Origin: Pseudomonadota bacterium
GTDB taxonomy: Bacteria > Pseudomonadota > Gammaproteobacteria > Xanthomonadales > Rhodanobacteraceae
Length of the DNA stretch: 43,914 nucleotides
Assembly (NCBI GenBank): GCA_028873095.1
Contig: JAGWMU010000005.1
Location: forward strand, 1-43,914
Direction of reading: 5' to 3'
How positions within the stretch are numbered: position 1 is the stretch's first letter; each line of letters starts with the position of its first letter. The notes below the pieces were generated by a model. It had not been told where the DNA came from. It saw only the letters and a program-made list of their open reading frames with translations, and ran no database searches. Below are positions 31,483 through 43,223 of this stretch, piece by piece. The translations under genes were made by a program, and so were the position numbers.

Positions 31483-31547
31483 TGATCCCGCACCGGCGCC
31501 AGGACTGAGCTTGCCCGCTGGTCGCGGCGCGTCACCGGCGACGGTTG

Positions 31548-31561
31548 TGACAGCGCTGTCA
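31548..31561. promoter_or_regulatory. second candidate operator (perfect palindrome) upstream of the sugar porter
   Basis: TGACAGCGCTGTCA, perfect 14-bp palindrome with central CG. Confidence 0.5.
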
Positions 31562-31650
31562 GTCCGTACCGAAGCATAGCACTCGCCGACCCCTGGCCGG
31601 GAAGCGGCACCGCATCCGCCGGTACCATGGTGCCCGCCCGGACGCGGGGC

Positions 31651-33486
<1,836 letters not shown>

Positions 33487-33578
33487 GCTAGCAAACCGCC
33501 GCCCCCGGCCTGTCGGCGCGTGCCGTCCGCGCTGTCAACCATCGCCGGGAAAGTCTGCCGGTGAACACCGGCCTGCGC

Positions 33579-34613
33579 TCAGCGGCGCATGAAGAAATCC
33601 CGGAACGCCGCGACGGTGCGCTCGATGCCGTCGTCGTCGATGTCCAGATGCGTGACCAGGCGCAAGGTCGGCAGGTAGCCGATGCTGATGCGGATGCCCG
33701 CCTGGCGCAGGTGCGCGTCCAGCTCGCGCAGGCGCGGCGCCGGCACGTCGATGAAGACCATGTTGGTGTGCTGGCCGAGCAGGTCGATGCCGCCGACCTC
33801 GCGCAGGCAGCCGGCCAGGTAGGCGGCGCGGCGATGGTCGTCGGCCAGTCGTGCCACATGGTGATCCAGTGCGTGCAGGCCCGCGGCCGCCAGCATGCCG
33901 GCCTGCCGCCAGCCGCCGCCGGTCACCTTGCGCCAGCGCCGCGCCTTGTCGATCAGGGCGTGCGGGCCGACCAGCACCGAACCCACCGGCGCGCCGAGCC
34001 CCTTGGACAGGCAGATCGACACCGTGTCGAAATGGCCGGCGATCGCGCGCGGCGGCACGCCGCAGGCCACCGCCGCGTTGAACAGTCGCGCGCCATCCAG
34101 GTGCAGGCCCAGGCCATGGGCGCGCGCCAGCTCATGCGCGCCGGCCAGGTAGTCCAGCGGCAGGCTGCGGCCATGCCAGGTGTTTTCCAGCGCCAGCAGG
34201 CGGGTACGCGCGAAATGCGGATCGAGCGGCTTGATTGCCGCCTCGACCTGCGCCAGCGGCAACGAACCGTCCGCGGCCTGCACGATCGGCTGCGGCTGGA
34301 TCGAGCCCAGCACCGCCGCGCCGCCGCCCTCGAACTTGTAGGTATGGGCATCCATGCCGACCAGGTACTCGTCGCCACGTTCGCAATGCGCCAGCAGCGC
34401 CAGCAGGTTGGACTGCGTGCCGCTGGGGACGAACAGGCCGGCGTCGAAACCGAGCTCGCCGGCGAGCCGCTGCTGCAGCACGATGACGGTGGGGTCTTCG
34501 CCGTAGACGTCGTCGCCGACCTCGGCCGCCAGCATCGCCGCGCGCATGGCGGCGGTGGGCCGGGTGACGGTATCGCTGCGCAGGTCAACAAGACTCGTGG
34601 CGGTCGACGGCAT
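33579..34613 (-). CDS. ltaE: low-specificity L-threonine aldolase
   Basis: [61 protein letters not shown] (PLP Lys). Confidence 0.94.
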   Translation of the reverse strand: MPSTATSLVDLRSDTVTRPTAAMRAAMLAAEVGDDVYGEDPTVIVLQQRLAGELGFDAGLFVPSGTQSNLLALLAHCERGDEYLVGMDAHTYKFEGGGAAVLGSIQPQPIVQAADGSLPLAQVEAAIKPLDPHFARTRLLALENTWHGRSLPLDYLAGAHELARAHGLGLHLDGARLFNAAVACGVPPRAIAGHFDTVSICLSKGLGAPVGSVLVGPHALIDKARRWRKVTGGGWRQAGMLAAAGLHALDHHVARLADDHRRAAYLAGCLREVGGIDLLGQHTNMVFIDVPAPRLRELDAHLRQAGIRISIGYLPTLRLVTHLDIDDDGIERTVAAFRDFFMRR

Positions 34614-34919
34614 GGCGGGTATTCCCTCGGGTGGGCAGGACGCAGGACGTCGCGGAGGCGGCCAACGCCGCCGCGCCTAAGGTAGCGAAAACCGCGGCGG
34701 CTTTGCGCACCTGCCAACGGAACGGCCGCCTGCATTCCCTGATCGGGCGCCCGGCGATGCGCCGCCGGGGTCGCCACCCAGCCGGGCAAACGGCGGCGTA
34801 ACAAGAGGCTACGCAGGCCTGTGATATGGTCCGCCGCCGCTGCCCGCCCCGACCCTGGTCGCGCCGGTGCCCGGCACTCACCCCTTCGAACCCTTGCCAG
34901 CCCGGAACCCGCCAAGCCG

Positions 34920-35183
34920 ATGACCAACAGCACTTTTTGGCTGGCCGTGGGTTTTGCCGGACAGGCGCTGTTCGGCATGCGCTTTTTCGTGCAGTGGCTG
35001 CACAGCGAATCGCGGCGCAAGAGCATCATCCCGCTGACCTTCTGGCACCTCAGCGTCGCCGGCGGCGTGGTGCTGCTGGCCTATGCGATCCACCGGCGCG
35101 AGCCGGTGTTCATCGTGGGCGAAACCGTGAGCCTGATGATTTTCCTGCGCAACCTGCAATTGCTCCGCAGAAAGACCGATTGA
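34920..35183 (+). CDS. LAB_N (lipid-A-disaccharide synthase N-terminal domain-like) small membrane protein, copy 1
   Basis: TFWLAVGFAGQALFGMRFFVQWLHSESRRKSIIPLTFWHLSVAGGVVLLAYAIHRREPVFIVGE. Confidence 0.87.
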   Translation: MTNSTFWLAVGFAGQALFGMRFFVQWLHSESRRKSIIPLTFWHLSVAGGVVLLAYAIHRREPVFIVGETVSLMIFLRNLQLLRRKTD

Positions 35184-35230
35184 CGCCCCCCCAGTCCCGC
35201 TTGAACGCCCTTTCCGAAGAATCCCACCGC

Positions 35231-36757
35231 ATGCCCGGCACCTACGCATCCCCCCTGTCCCCGCCTCCACTCCAGCCGCAGCGGAACCGTTCCGCCCTGA
35301 TCTGGCTGTTCTGCCTGTCCCTGCTGCTCGGTTTCGCGTTCCAGGGCACGCGCGGCATGTGGAACACCGACGAGGGGCGCTATACCGAAAACGCGCTGCA
35401 GATGGTCGATTCGGGCAACTACCTGGTGCCGGCCTACGGCAGCGACCGCCTCAACTTCACCAAGCCGCCGATGCACTACTGGGCGATCGCCGCGTCGGTG
35501 AAGGCCTTTGGTCCCAACGAGTGGGCGGTTCGGGCGCCCAATGTGCTGGCTTTCGCGCTCACCGCCCTGCTGCTGTGCCTGATGGGAGAGCAGCTGATGC
35601 TGCGCAGGCCCTGGCTGCCGGGCCTGGTCTACGTGCTGACGCTGGCGCCGCTGATCGCCGCCAACGTGGTCAGCACGGACACGCTGCTGACGCTGTTCGA
35701 GGCACTGGCCATGTTCGGCTTCGTATCGGCGCGGATGGGGCCGCCCGCGCGGGCGCGCCGTGGCTCGATCCACCTGATGTGGCTGGGCTTCGGCCTGGCG
35801 TTCCTGACCAAGGGGCCGCCCGGGCTGCTGCCCCTGCTGGCGATCGTCCCGTTCATCGCCAAACGCGATGGCTGGCGCGCGCTGGGTCGCCTCTTCCCGC
35901 TGGGCGGCCTGCTCGTCTTCATGCTGAGCGGTTTCCTCTGGTACCTCGTGGTGATCCTGCGCTACCCGGGACTGCTGCACTATTTCGTCTACGTCGAGGT
36001 CTACCAGCGCATCCTGACGTCCGCCCAGCACCGCAACCCGCAGTGGTACGGCTGGCTGGTCGCCTACGGGCCGGTGTTCGCCTTTGCCAGCATGCCATGG
36101 ACCCTGGAGCTGCTGCGCGGGCTGAACCGCGCCCGCTCCATCGCGCGCTGGCGCCAGTGGTGGCGCGACGCCTCCGCGCCGTTGCTGCTGGCGCTGTGGT
36201 TTGCCTTGCCCTTGCTGGTCCTGTGCGTCTCGCGCTCGCGGCTGCCGGTGTACGCGCTGCCGCTGTTCCTGCCGCTGTCGCTGATGCTCGCGCTGCAGCT
36301 GGACAGCCGCGTCGACCTGGCCCGCACGCGCCAGCGGGTCCTGCTGGGGTTCTGGATCGTGGTGCTGATCGTGCTCAAGGGCGCCGGCAGCCTCTACCTG
36401 AAGTCGCCCGCGGACAGCCGCGTGCAGGCGCGCCAGCTGGACGCGACCGCCGCCGGCAACGGCTACGCCGCGCTGGCCTTCGTGCAGAAGACCGATGACC
36501 ACGTCGGGATCGAGGAACACACGCCCTGGGGCGTGCGCCTGTATCTGCACAAGCCCATCGTCGGCATCGCCTGGAGCAAGCCGGACAGTGGCGAGCGCCT
36601 GTGCGCCACGCTGCGCGAGTACGGCAGTGTGCTGGTGGTGATCGACCCCGGCATCGCATCGGATGCGTTCGGCGCGGCCGTCCAGCGGTGCCGCCCGCAG
36701 GCCGTGCTGGATCTTGGCCCCTGGCAGCATCACCAGGTGGTGCTGCTCCGCCGCTGA
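35231..36757 (+). CDS. ArnT-like/GT39-family polyprenyl-phosphate-sugar glycosyltransferase
   Basis: MWNTDEGRYTENALQMVDSGNYLVPAYGSDRLNFTKPPMHYW (DE motif in first periplasmic loop), many TM segments. Confidence 0.9.
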   Translation: MPGTYASPLSPPPLQPQRNRSALIWLFCLSLLLGFAFQGTRGMWNTDEGRYTENALQMVDSGNYLVPAYGSDRLNFTKPPMHYWAIAASVKAFGPNEWAVRAPNVLAFALTALLLCLMGEQLMLRRPWLPGLVYVLTLAPLIAANVVSTDTLLTLFEALAMFGFVSARMGPPARARRGSIHLMWLGFGLAFLTKGPPGLLPLLAIVPFIAKRDGWRALGRLFPLGGLLVFMLSGFLWYLVVILRYPGLLHYFVYVEVYQRILTSAQHRNPQWYGWLVAYGPVFAFASMPWTLELLRGLNRARSIARWRQWWRDASAPLLLALWFALPLLVLCVSRSRLPVYALPLFLPLSLMLALQLDSRVDLARTRQRVLLGFWIVVLIVLKGAGSLYLKSPADSRVQARQLDATAAGNGYAALAFVQKTDDHVGIEEHTPWGVRLYLHKPIVGIAWSKPDSGERLCATLREYGSVLVVIDPGIASDAFGAAVQRCRPQAVLDLGPWQHHQVVLLRR

Positions 36758-37007
36758 CCCAGCGCACCATGTCACATGGCGCACCGGCGGCTCCGCTGCG
36801 GTTATGCTTCGCACCATGCCGGGCGCGCCATGATGGCCGACAGGGACGGATCCGGGAGAGCGTGTGCGGCAAGATGCCGAGCGCCGGGCTGGCGACCCCG
36901 GCGAGCGGGCATCGCTGCCGGGCCTCCTTTCCCCGGAGCATCACCACCGACACCCACCGCCATCGCCGCGCGGCTTCCCTGGCGTCCTCCCAACAGGCAA
37001 CGAGATC

Positions 37008-38912
37008 ATGTGTGGAATTTGCGGGACCGCGGCGCCAGGCCAGCCTGCCGACACCCTGCTGCTGGCCGACAGGACCGCGCGCATGCTGGCGCAACTGGCG
37101 CATCGCGGGCCCTCCGGCGGTACCCAGCGCGACTGCGGCCAGGCGGTGATGGCGGCCAATCGGTTGACGATCCGCAGCACCGGCGACGACCAGCCGCCGC
37201 TGATGGAAGCGGCCGGCGGCATCGTGGTGGTTTGCAACGGCGAGATCGACAATCACCGCGAACTGCGCGGCTGGCTGGAGCAGCGCGGCCACCGCTTCGA
37301 TCGCAGCACCGACGTGGCAGTCATCGCGCCGCTGTACCTGGAGACCGGGCTGGCCTTTGTCGAACGCCTGCAGGGCGTCTTCGCGCTGGCGATCTGGGAC
37401 CCGCGCACGCAACAGCTGATCCTCGCCCGCGACCGCGCCGGCGAGCGGCACCTCTACTATGCCCATGCGCCGGACGGCATCACCTGCTTCGCCTCCGAAC
37501 TGAACGCACTGCAGGCGGCGCACGACGGCCCCGCGGCCGTCGACGCCACCGCGATCGCCGACTATCTCGCCCGCGGCTATTGCCCCGCGCCGGAGAGTCC
37601 GATCCGCGGAGCCTGCAAGGTGCGGCCGGGGGAACTCGTCGTCGTCGACGAAAGCGGCGTCACCCGCCAGACCTGGTGGCGCAACCCGATCGGCCGCGTG
37701 CCGCACCGGCGCGGGGACGGCGCGGCCTTTGACGACATCTTTCGCGGCGCGGTGAGCCGACAGAGCGAGGCCGACGTCGACTACGGCGTGCTGCTGAGCG
37801 GCGGCGTCGATTCCGCCCTGCTCACCGCCGTGGTGCGCAGCGTCCGGCCCGACAAGCACCCCACCGCCTACAGCATCCGTTTCAACGAGGCCTCCTTCGA
37901 CGAAGGGCAGCAGGCCGCCGAGGTGGCGCAGTTGCTCGATTGCCCCTTCGTGCCGGTGACGGTCGCGGCGCAGGACGTGCCGGCCACGCTGAAGGAGCTG
38001 ATTGCCGGCACCGGCGAACTGATCGCCGACCCCGCCTGGGTACCGCTGGCGCTGGTCGCCCGCCGCGCCGCGCAGGACGTGCGCATGGCCCTGGCCGGCG
38101 AAGGTGCCGACGAATTGTTCGGCGGCTATCCCACCTATCTCGGCGCGCGCCTGGCCGGCCACTACGCCGCGCTTCCCGCGATCGTGCGCGATGCCTTCCG
38201 TAGCCTGGTCGAGCGGCTGCCGACCAGCGACCGGAAGGTGGCGATCTCCTTCCTGCTCAAACGCTTCGTGCAGGGACAGGAGCTCGACGGCCTGGCCAGG
38301 CACCTGCTGTGGACCGCCAGCATCCGCCCCGACGTGGTGCAGCGGCTCGGCATGCAAGCTTCCGCCGCGCCGCCGGCCCAGGGCCTGGACGAGCTGCTCG
38401 ACGAGGTGCAGTTGCATGACTTCTCGCAATCCCTGCCCGAGGCGCTGCTGGTCAAGGCCGATCGCGGCGGCATGCTGCACGCGCTGGAAATCCGCGCCCC
38501 GTTCCTGGACCAGGCGGTGATCGATTTCGCCGCCACGCTGCCGCCCCACGAGCGCGTGCGCGGCCTGCACACGAAGGTCTTCCTCAAGCGCTACGCGCGG
38601 CGCTACCTGCCCCGTTCGGTGGTGTACCGGCGCAAGCGCGGCCTGTCCGTGCCGCTTGCCAGCTGGCTGCGCGGGCCCCTGCTCGACTGGGCGCAGGCGC
38701 GACTGGCCAGCCCGGTACTTGGCGATGCCGGCATCGACCATCGGGTCGCCCTGGCGCTGCTGGACGAGCACCGGGCCAGGCACAGCGATCATTCGCGCGC
38801 GCTGTGGACCCTGATCGTGCTCAGCGAGTGGCTCGAATGGGCGGCACGACCCGTGGCCGAAGCGCCCCTCGCCCGCGGCGCACCCGCGACGACGCAGGTC
38901 GCACTCGCCTGA
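37008..38912 (+). CDS. asparagine synthase (glutamine-hydrolysing)-family amidotransferase
   Basis: MCGICG N-terminal Cys nucleophile, LAHRGPSGG, YGVLLSGGVDSALLTAVV (PP-loop), GEGADELFGGYPTY. Confidence 0.93.
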   Translation: MCGICGTAAPGQPADTLLLADRTARMLAQLAHRGPSGGTQRDCGQAVMAANRLTIRSTGDDQPPLMEAAGGIVVVCNGEIDNHRELRGWLEQRGHRFDRSTDVAVIAPLYLETGLAFVERLQGVFALAIWDPRTQQLILARDRAGERHLYYAHAPDGITCFASELNALQAAHDGPAAVDATAIADYLARGYCPAPESPIRGACKVRPGELVVVDESGVTRQTWWRNPIGRVPHRRGDGAAFDDIFRGAVSRQSEADVDYGVLLSGGVDSALLTAVVRSVRPDKHPTAYSIRFNEASFDEGQQAAEVAQLLDCPFVPVTVAAQDVPATLKELIAGTGELIADPAWVPLALVARRAAQDVRMALAGEGADELFGGYPTYLGARLAGHYAALPAIVRDAFRSLVERLPTSDRKVAISFLLKRFVQGQELDGLARHLLWTASIRPDVVQRLGMQASAAPPAQGLDELLDEVQLHDFSQSLPEALLVKADRGGMLHALEIRAPFLDQAVIDFAATLPPHERVRGLHTKVFLKRYARRYLPRSVVYRRKRGLSVPLASWLRGPLLDWAQARLASPVLGDAGIDHRVALALLDEHRARHSDHSRALWTLIVLSEWLEWAARPVAEAPLARGAPATTQVALA

Positions 38913-38931
38913 CCTAACCGGCCCGTGCGGC

Positions 38932-39231
38932 TCAGCCGTCGCTGCCGAGCTGGCGACGCTCGCGCAGGCGGAACTGCAGGTTGCGCAGGTAGACCAGCAA
39001 GCCGCCGGCCTGGCCCACGATGAATACCGGATCGCGCTTGTAGATCGCGTACGCCAGCAGGATCGCCCCGCCGAGCAGGCTGGCGTACCAGAACGCCATC
39101 GGAATCACGCTGCGTTTCCTGCGCTCGCTGTAGAACCACTGCAGCAGGAAACGCCCGACGAACACCACCTGGCCGGCCAGGCCGACCACCAGCCAGATTG
39201 AACTCGATGCGATGCTCATGGTGTTCCGCAT
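38932..39231 (-). CDS. LAB_N-like small membrane protein, copy 2
   Basis: IWLVVGLAGQVVFVGRFLLQWFYSERRKRSVIPMAFWYASLLGGAILLAYAIYKRDPVFIVGQ; clear similarity to copy 1. An alternative ATG lies at 39219. Confidence 0.87.
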   Translation of the reverse strand: MRNTMSIASSSIWLVVGLAGQVVFVGRFLLQWFYSERRKRSVIPMAFWYASLLGGAILLAYAIYKRDPVFIVGQAGGLLVYLRNLQFRLRERRQLGSDG

Positions 39232-39301
39232 GTAAGGGGCAGGCCCGGGTTTTGCGCCCGGCGCGGGGTTACGGGGCAGCGCGGGCGTGGATCCGGCACC
39301 G

Positions 39302-40426
39302 TCAGCGACGGCGGCGGAAATACAGCCACGCCGACAGCGACAGGATCGTGGCGGGAAGCAGGTTGGCCAGCATCGGCCCGATCCCGTAGACGATGGCGAA
39401 GTTCACGATCACCCGTTGCAGGAAATACCAGGCGACCGCCAGCAGCATACCAATGAAAATGCGCTTGCCCAGCCCACCCGAGCGCAAGGTGCCGAACGCG
39501 AACGGCATCGCGCACAGCACCAGCACCAGCACGTTGAGCGGATAAAACACCCGCGCCCAGAACGCCACCGCATAGCTGGCCGGGCTCTCGCCGTTGCTTT
39601 CCAGGTAGGTCATGTTGCGGTACAGGTCGCGCATCGACAGGTGTTCGGGCTGGATCGCCGACTGCGCCAGCACCTGCGGATTGAGGCTGGACTGCCAGCG
39701 CTCGGTCGGCAGCAGCGTGGTGTGCACGCCCTGCGCGTCGAGCGTGCTCCTGCGCACGCCGTGCATGATCCACTGGTGGCCGTCGTGCTCGGCCGTCTTC
39801 GCCCATTCGAAGCGGCTCAGTTGCCCGTCCGGGGTCAGCGTGAACACGCGCACGTCGGTCAGCTGCACGCTGCCGGCAACGCTGCCGACGCGCAGCACCG
39901 CGCCGCGCGCATTGATGATGTTGTCGCCGTCGCGCGCCCACAGGCCGCTGCTGGTCGAGCCGAGCGAGGAGGCCCGCATGCGCAGATCCATCGCCTGCGC
40001 CTGCTGATCACCCCACGGCGCCAACGTCTCGCCGAGGATCACCACGCCCACCACCAGTATCGCCACCACACCCGCCGCCGACGCGGCGATCCGCAGGCGC
40101 GACAAGCCCGCCGCCCGCAGCGCCGTCAATTCGCCGCTGGCGGCTAGGCCGCCAAGCCCGAGCAGGCCGCCGATCAAGGCCGCGTTGCCGAACATCTCGT
40201 AGGCGCGGCGCGGCAAGGTCACCAGCACGTACAGCACCGCGTTGCTTGCCGTGTAACCGTTGCGCCCGACATGGGCCAGCTGCCGCACCAGCTGCGTGCT
40301 CGCCTGGAATCCGGTCAACACCAGCCAGGCGGTCAGCACCGCGCCGAGCATGCTCAGCGCGACCAGCCAGTCGACCCGCTTGATGGTCGGGACGGCGAAC
40401 GGGAAACCGCGTGCACGCCCGCTCAC
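39302..40426 (-). CDS. lptG: LPS export ABC transporter permease LptG
   Basis: GELTALRAAGLSRLRI, C-terminal TM bundle; GTG start overlapping the lptF stop. Confidence 0.92.
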   Translation of the reverse strand: MSGRARGFPFAVPTIKRVDWLVALSMLGAVLTAWLVLTGFQASTQLVRQLAHVGRNGYTASNAVLYVLVTLPRRAYEMFGNAALIGGLLGLGGLAASGELTALRAAGLSRLRIAASAAGVVAILVVGVVILGETLAPWGDQQAQAMDLRMRASSLGSTSSGLWARDGDNIINARGAVLRVGSVAGSVQLTDVRVFTLTPDGQLSRFEWAKTAEHDGHQWIMHGVRRSTLDAQGVHTTLLPTERWQSSLNPQVLAQSAIQPEHLSMRDLYRNMTYLESNGESPASYAVAFWARVFYPLNVLVLVLCAMPFAFGTLRSGGLGKRIFIGMLLAVAWYFLQRVIVNFAIVYGIGPMLANLLPATILSLSAWLYFRRRR

Positions 40427-41532
40427 GCCAGCGCCCTCGCGGACGGCTTGCGCGCGCTGTATTGCCTGCGCAGCAGCCACAGCGCCAGCCCCAGGCCCAG
40501 CAGGTGCAGCAGCCACATCGACTCCTGGTTGTGCCAGTGGCCCTTGCCGATCTGCGCGCGGCACAGCATCAGCAGCAGGAAATACAAGTAGAACAGCGCC
40601 ACCGCCAGCATCAGCCGGCCGTAGCGCGGCTCCCGCGGGTGCTGTCGCGACAGCGGCAAGGCCAGCAGCAGCAGCACCAGGGTCATCGGCGCGGCGCTGA
40701 GGCGCCAGGCCAACTCGGCGCGCGCCGTCGGGTCATCCGAGCGCGCCAGGGTCAGGCTGTCCTGCCCGTAGATCTGGTCGTCGTCCGACCCGTCCGGCTG
40801 CACCGCCGACAGCGAGGTGTCGTTGCCCTCGTACTGCATCCGCCGCCAGTTGTCGCCGCCCAGCGGCACGTCGTATTGCCAGCCGTGGCGGAACGCGATG
40901 AAGCGGCCGCTGCCGTCGCTGTCCTGGTACAGCTCGCCGCTGGCGGCGGTGATGATCCGCAGGTGCGCCGGGCCGCCCTTGCTGCTGCGATCGCCGGCGA
41001 CAAACGTATTGCCCAACTTGCGACCGTCGCTGCTGAGGCGGTCCACGAAGATGACGCCGCCCTTGCCCGGCAGGTCGGTAAAACGCCCCGCGTCCAGGCC
41101 GGCGGCAACCACCGAGCGGTTCGCCGCCGCCACCATGGCGTCGCTGGTGCGCACCGCCCACGGCCCGAGCCACAGCGACACCGTCGCGGTGAGCGTGAAC
41201 AGCACCATGCCCAGCAGCAGCACCGGCCGCAACAGCCCGGCCGGCCCCATGCCGGAGGAAGCCAGCACGTGCATCTCGCTCTCGCGATACATGCGCCCCA
41301 ACCCCATCAGCACGCCGACGAAGCTGGCCAGCGGCATCATGCTGGCGAGCCCGCTGAGGGTCTGCAGCCCCAATACCTGGAACATCACGCTCGCCGGAAA
41401 GCTACCGTTGGCGACCTGCTGCAGCACCTTGGCGAACGCGCTGCCGACGACGATCACCAGCAGCACCGCCACCGTGGCCGCCACGGTCTGCGCCAGTTCA
41501 CGCAGGAAATACCGGTCGAGAATGCTCAGCAT
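40423..41532 (-). CDS. lptF: LPS export ABC transporter permease LptF
   Basis: MLSILDRYFLRELAQTVAATVAVLLVIV, RMYRESEMHVLASSGMGPAGL; divergent from pepA. Confidence 0.94.
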   Translation of the reverse strand: MLSILDRYFLRELAQTVAATVAVLLVIVVGSAFAKVLQQVANGSFPASVMFQVLGLQTLSGLASMMPLASFVGVLMGLGRMYRESEMHVLASSGMGPAGLLRPVLLLGMVLFTLTATVSLWLGPWAVRTSDAMVAAANRSVVAAGLDAGRFTDLPGKGGVIFVDRLSSDGRKLGNTFVAGDRSSKGGPAHLRIITAASGELYQDSDGSGRFIAFRHGWQYDVPLGGDNWRRMQYEGNDTSLSAVQPDGSDDDQIYGQDSLTLARSDDPTARAELAWRLSAAPMTLVLLLLALPLSRQHPREPRYGRLMLAVALFYLYFLLLMLCRAQIGKGHWHNQESMWLLHLLGLGLALWLLRRQYSARKPSARALA

Positions 41533-41628
41533 GCGATAAACTTGTCCGCTTACCCGCCAACCGATCGGGTTGGCAAACCGCAAGTCTAGCCTGTCCGGCC
41601 ATGGCCGGGCTCATGCAGGAAACGCCCG

Positions 41629-43119
41629 ATGACACTTCAGTTCAGCCTTGCCACCGCCGCTCCGGAAACCATTGACAGCGCATGCATCCTGGTCGGCGTG
41701 TACGAACACGGGGTGCTGTCCAGCGCCGCCGCTCGGGTGGACAGCGCCACCGACGGCCTGATCAAGCGCCTGGTCGACGCCGGCGACATCAGCGGCAAGG
41801 CCGGCAGCAGCAACCTGCTGTTCGCCCCGGCCGGCATCAACGCCAGGCGCGTGCTGGTGCTGGGCCTGGGCGCGCAAAAATCGTTCGACGCCGCGCGCTT
41901 CCAGAAAGTGAACGTCGAGGCGGCGCGTGCGCTGGGCCGCGTGCCGGTGGACGGCGCCACCTCCTACCTGACCGAACTCGACGTGAGCGGTCGTGACAGC
42001 GGCTGGCGCGTGCGCGTGGCCGCGCTGGCCAGCGACTATGCCGCCTACCGCTACACCGCCACCTTCAAGCCGCGCGACAAGAGCAAGCAGCCCGAGCTGG
42101 CCACGCTGGCGTTTGCCGCCGGCGACGACGCCCGGGCCGGTCTGGACCAGGCCGTCGCCATTGCCGAAGGCGTGCGCTTCGCCCGCGAGCTGGCCAACCT
42201 GCCGCCCAACATCTGCAACCCGGCGTGGATCGCCTCGCAGGCGCAGGCCTTTGCCGAGGCCCAGGCCAACACCAGCTGCCGCGTGCTCGATCACGTCGAG
42301 ATGGAGCAGCTCGGTTTCGGATCGCTGCTGGCCGTGGCCCGCGGCTCGGTCAACAAGCCCAAGCTGGTGGTGCTGGAATACAAGGGCGGCAGCGAAGGCG
42401 ACAAGCCGTACGCCTTCGTCGGCAAGGGCGTCACCTTTGATTCCGGCGGCATCAGCCTCAAGCCCGGCCCGGGCATGGAGGAGATGAAGTTCGACATGGG
42501 TGGCGCCGCCGCCGTCCTCGGCGCCTTCGTCGCCGCGGTGAAGATGGGCCTCAAGCTCAACCTGGTCTGCGTGGTGCCCGCGGTCGAGAACATGCCCGAC
42601 GGCGACAGCTACCGGCCCAGCGACGTGCTGACCAGCCTGTCCGGCCTGACCATCGAAGTGCTCAACACCGACGCCGAGGGCCGCCTGATCCTGTGCGACG
42701 CGCTGACCTGGACCGCCCGCACCTTCCAGCCGCAGGCGATGGTCGACGCCGCCACCCTCACCGGCGCCTGCGTGATCGCGCTGGGCAAGCATGCGTCCGC
42801 GGTGATGAGCAAGCACGACGACCTCGCCGCCGAACTGGTCGCCGCCGGCGAGGAAACCCTCGACCGCGCCTGGCGCCTGCCGCTGTGGGACGATTATCAG
42901 GCCCAGCTCGAATCCGGCTTTGCCGACGTCGCCAACATCGGCGGCAAGAGCGCCGGCGCGATCACCGCGGCCTGCTTCCTGTCGCGCTTCACCGAAGGCC
43001 AGCGCTGGGCCCATCTGGATATCGCCGGCACTGCCTGGGAAGAAGGCCGCAAGGGCCTGGCCACCGGCCGCCCGGTGAACTTGCTGGTGCAGTGGCTACT
43101 CGATCAGAGCAAGAAGTGA
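41629..43119 (+). CDS. pepA: leucyl aminopeptidase
   Basis: GKGVTFDSGGISLKPGPGMEEMKFDMGGAAAVLGA, NTDAEGRLILCDAL. Confidence 0.97.
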   Translation: MTLQFSLATAAPETIDSACILVGVYEHGVLSSAAARVDSATDGLIKRLVDAGDISGKAGSSNLLFAPAGINARRVLVLGLGAQKSFDAARFQKVNVEAARALGRVPVDGATSYLTELDVSGRDSGWRVRVAALASDYAAYRYTATFKPRDKSKQPELATLAFAAGDDARAGLDQAVAIAEGVRFARELANLPPNICNPAWIASQAQAFAEAQANTSCRVLDHVEMEQLGFGSLLAVARGSVNKPKLVVLEYKGGSEGDKPYAFVGKGVTFDSGGISLKPGPGMEEMKFDMGGAAAVLGAFVAAVKMGLKLNLVCVVPAVENMPDGDSYRPSDVLTSLSGLTIEVLNTDAEGRLILCDALTWTARTFQPQAMVDAATLTGACVIALGKHASAVMSKHDDLAAELVAAGEETLDRAWRLPLWDDYQAQLESGFADVANIGGKSAGAITAACFLSRFTEGQRWAHLDIAGTAWEEGRKGLATGRPVNLLVQWLLDQSKK

Positions 43120-43219
43120 GTGAACAGGAGTGATGAGTGAGCAGGAGCAGGCAACTGCCGCCGACTCACCTCACCCCCGCTCCTCCTCTCGTTTTCCACT
43201 CATCTCCACTCGTTCCTCG
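43117..43219. repeat. GA-rich direct/imperfect inverted repeats between pepA and holC
   Basis: GAGTGAACAGGAG / GAGTGAGCAGGAG direct repeats, with an imperfectly complementary CACTCATCTCCACTCGTTCCTC about 50 nt further on. Confidence 0.55.
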
Positions 43220-43223
43220 CCTT

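Noticed and set aside
34614-34919. Possible ncRNA or riboswitch upstream of LAB_N-1
   Set aside because: GC-rich intergenic sequence without a fold or motif I can recognise.
36375-38792. 805-aa minus-strand ORF antisense to GT39/asnB
   Set aside because: High-GC mirror ORF: His/Arg/Gln/Gly-rich with no recognisable domain, while the opposite strand encodes clear conserved enzymes.
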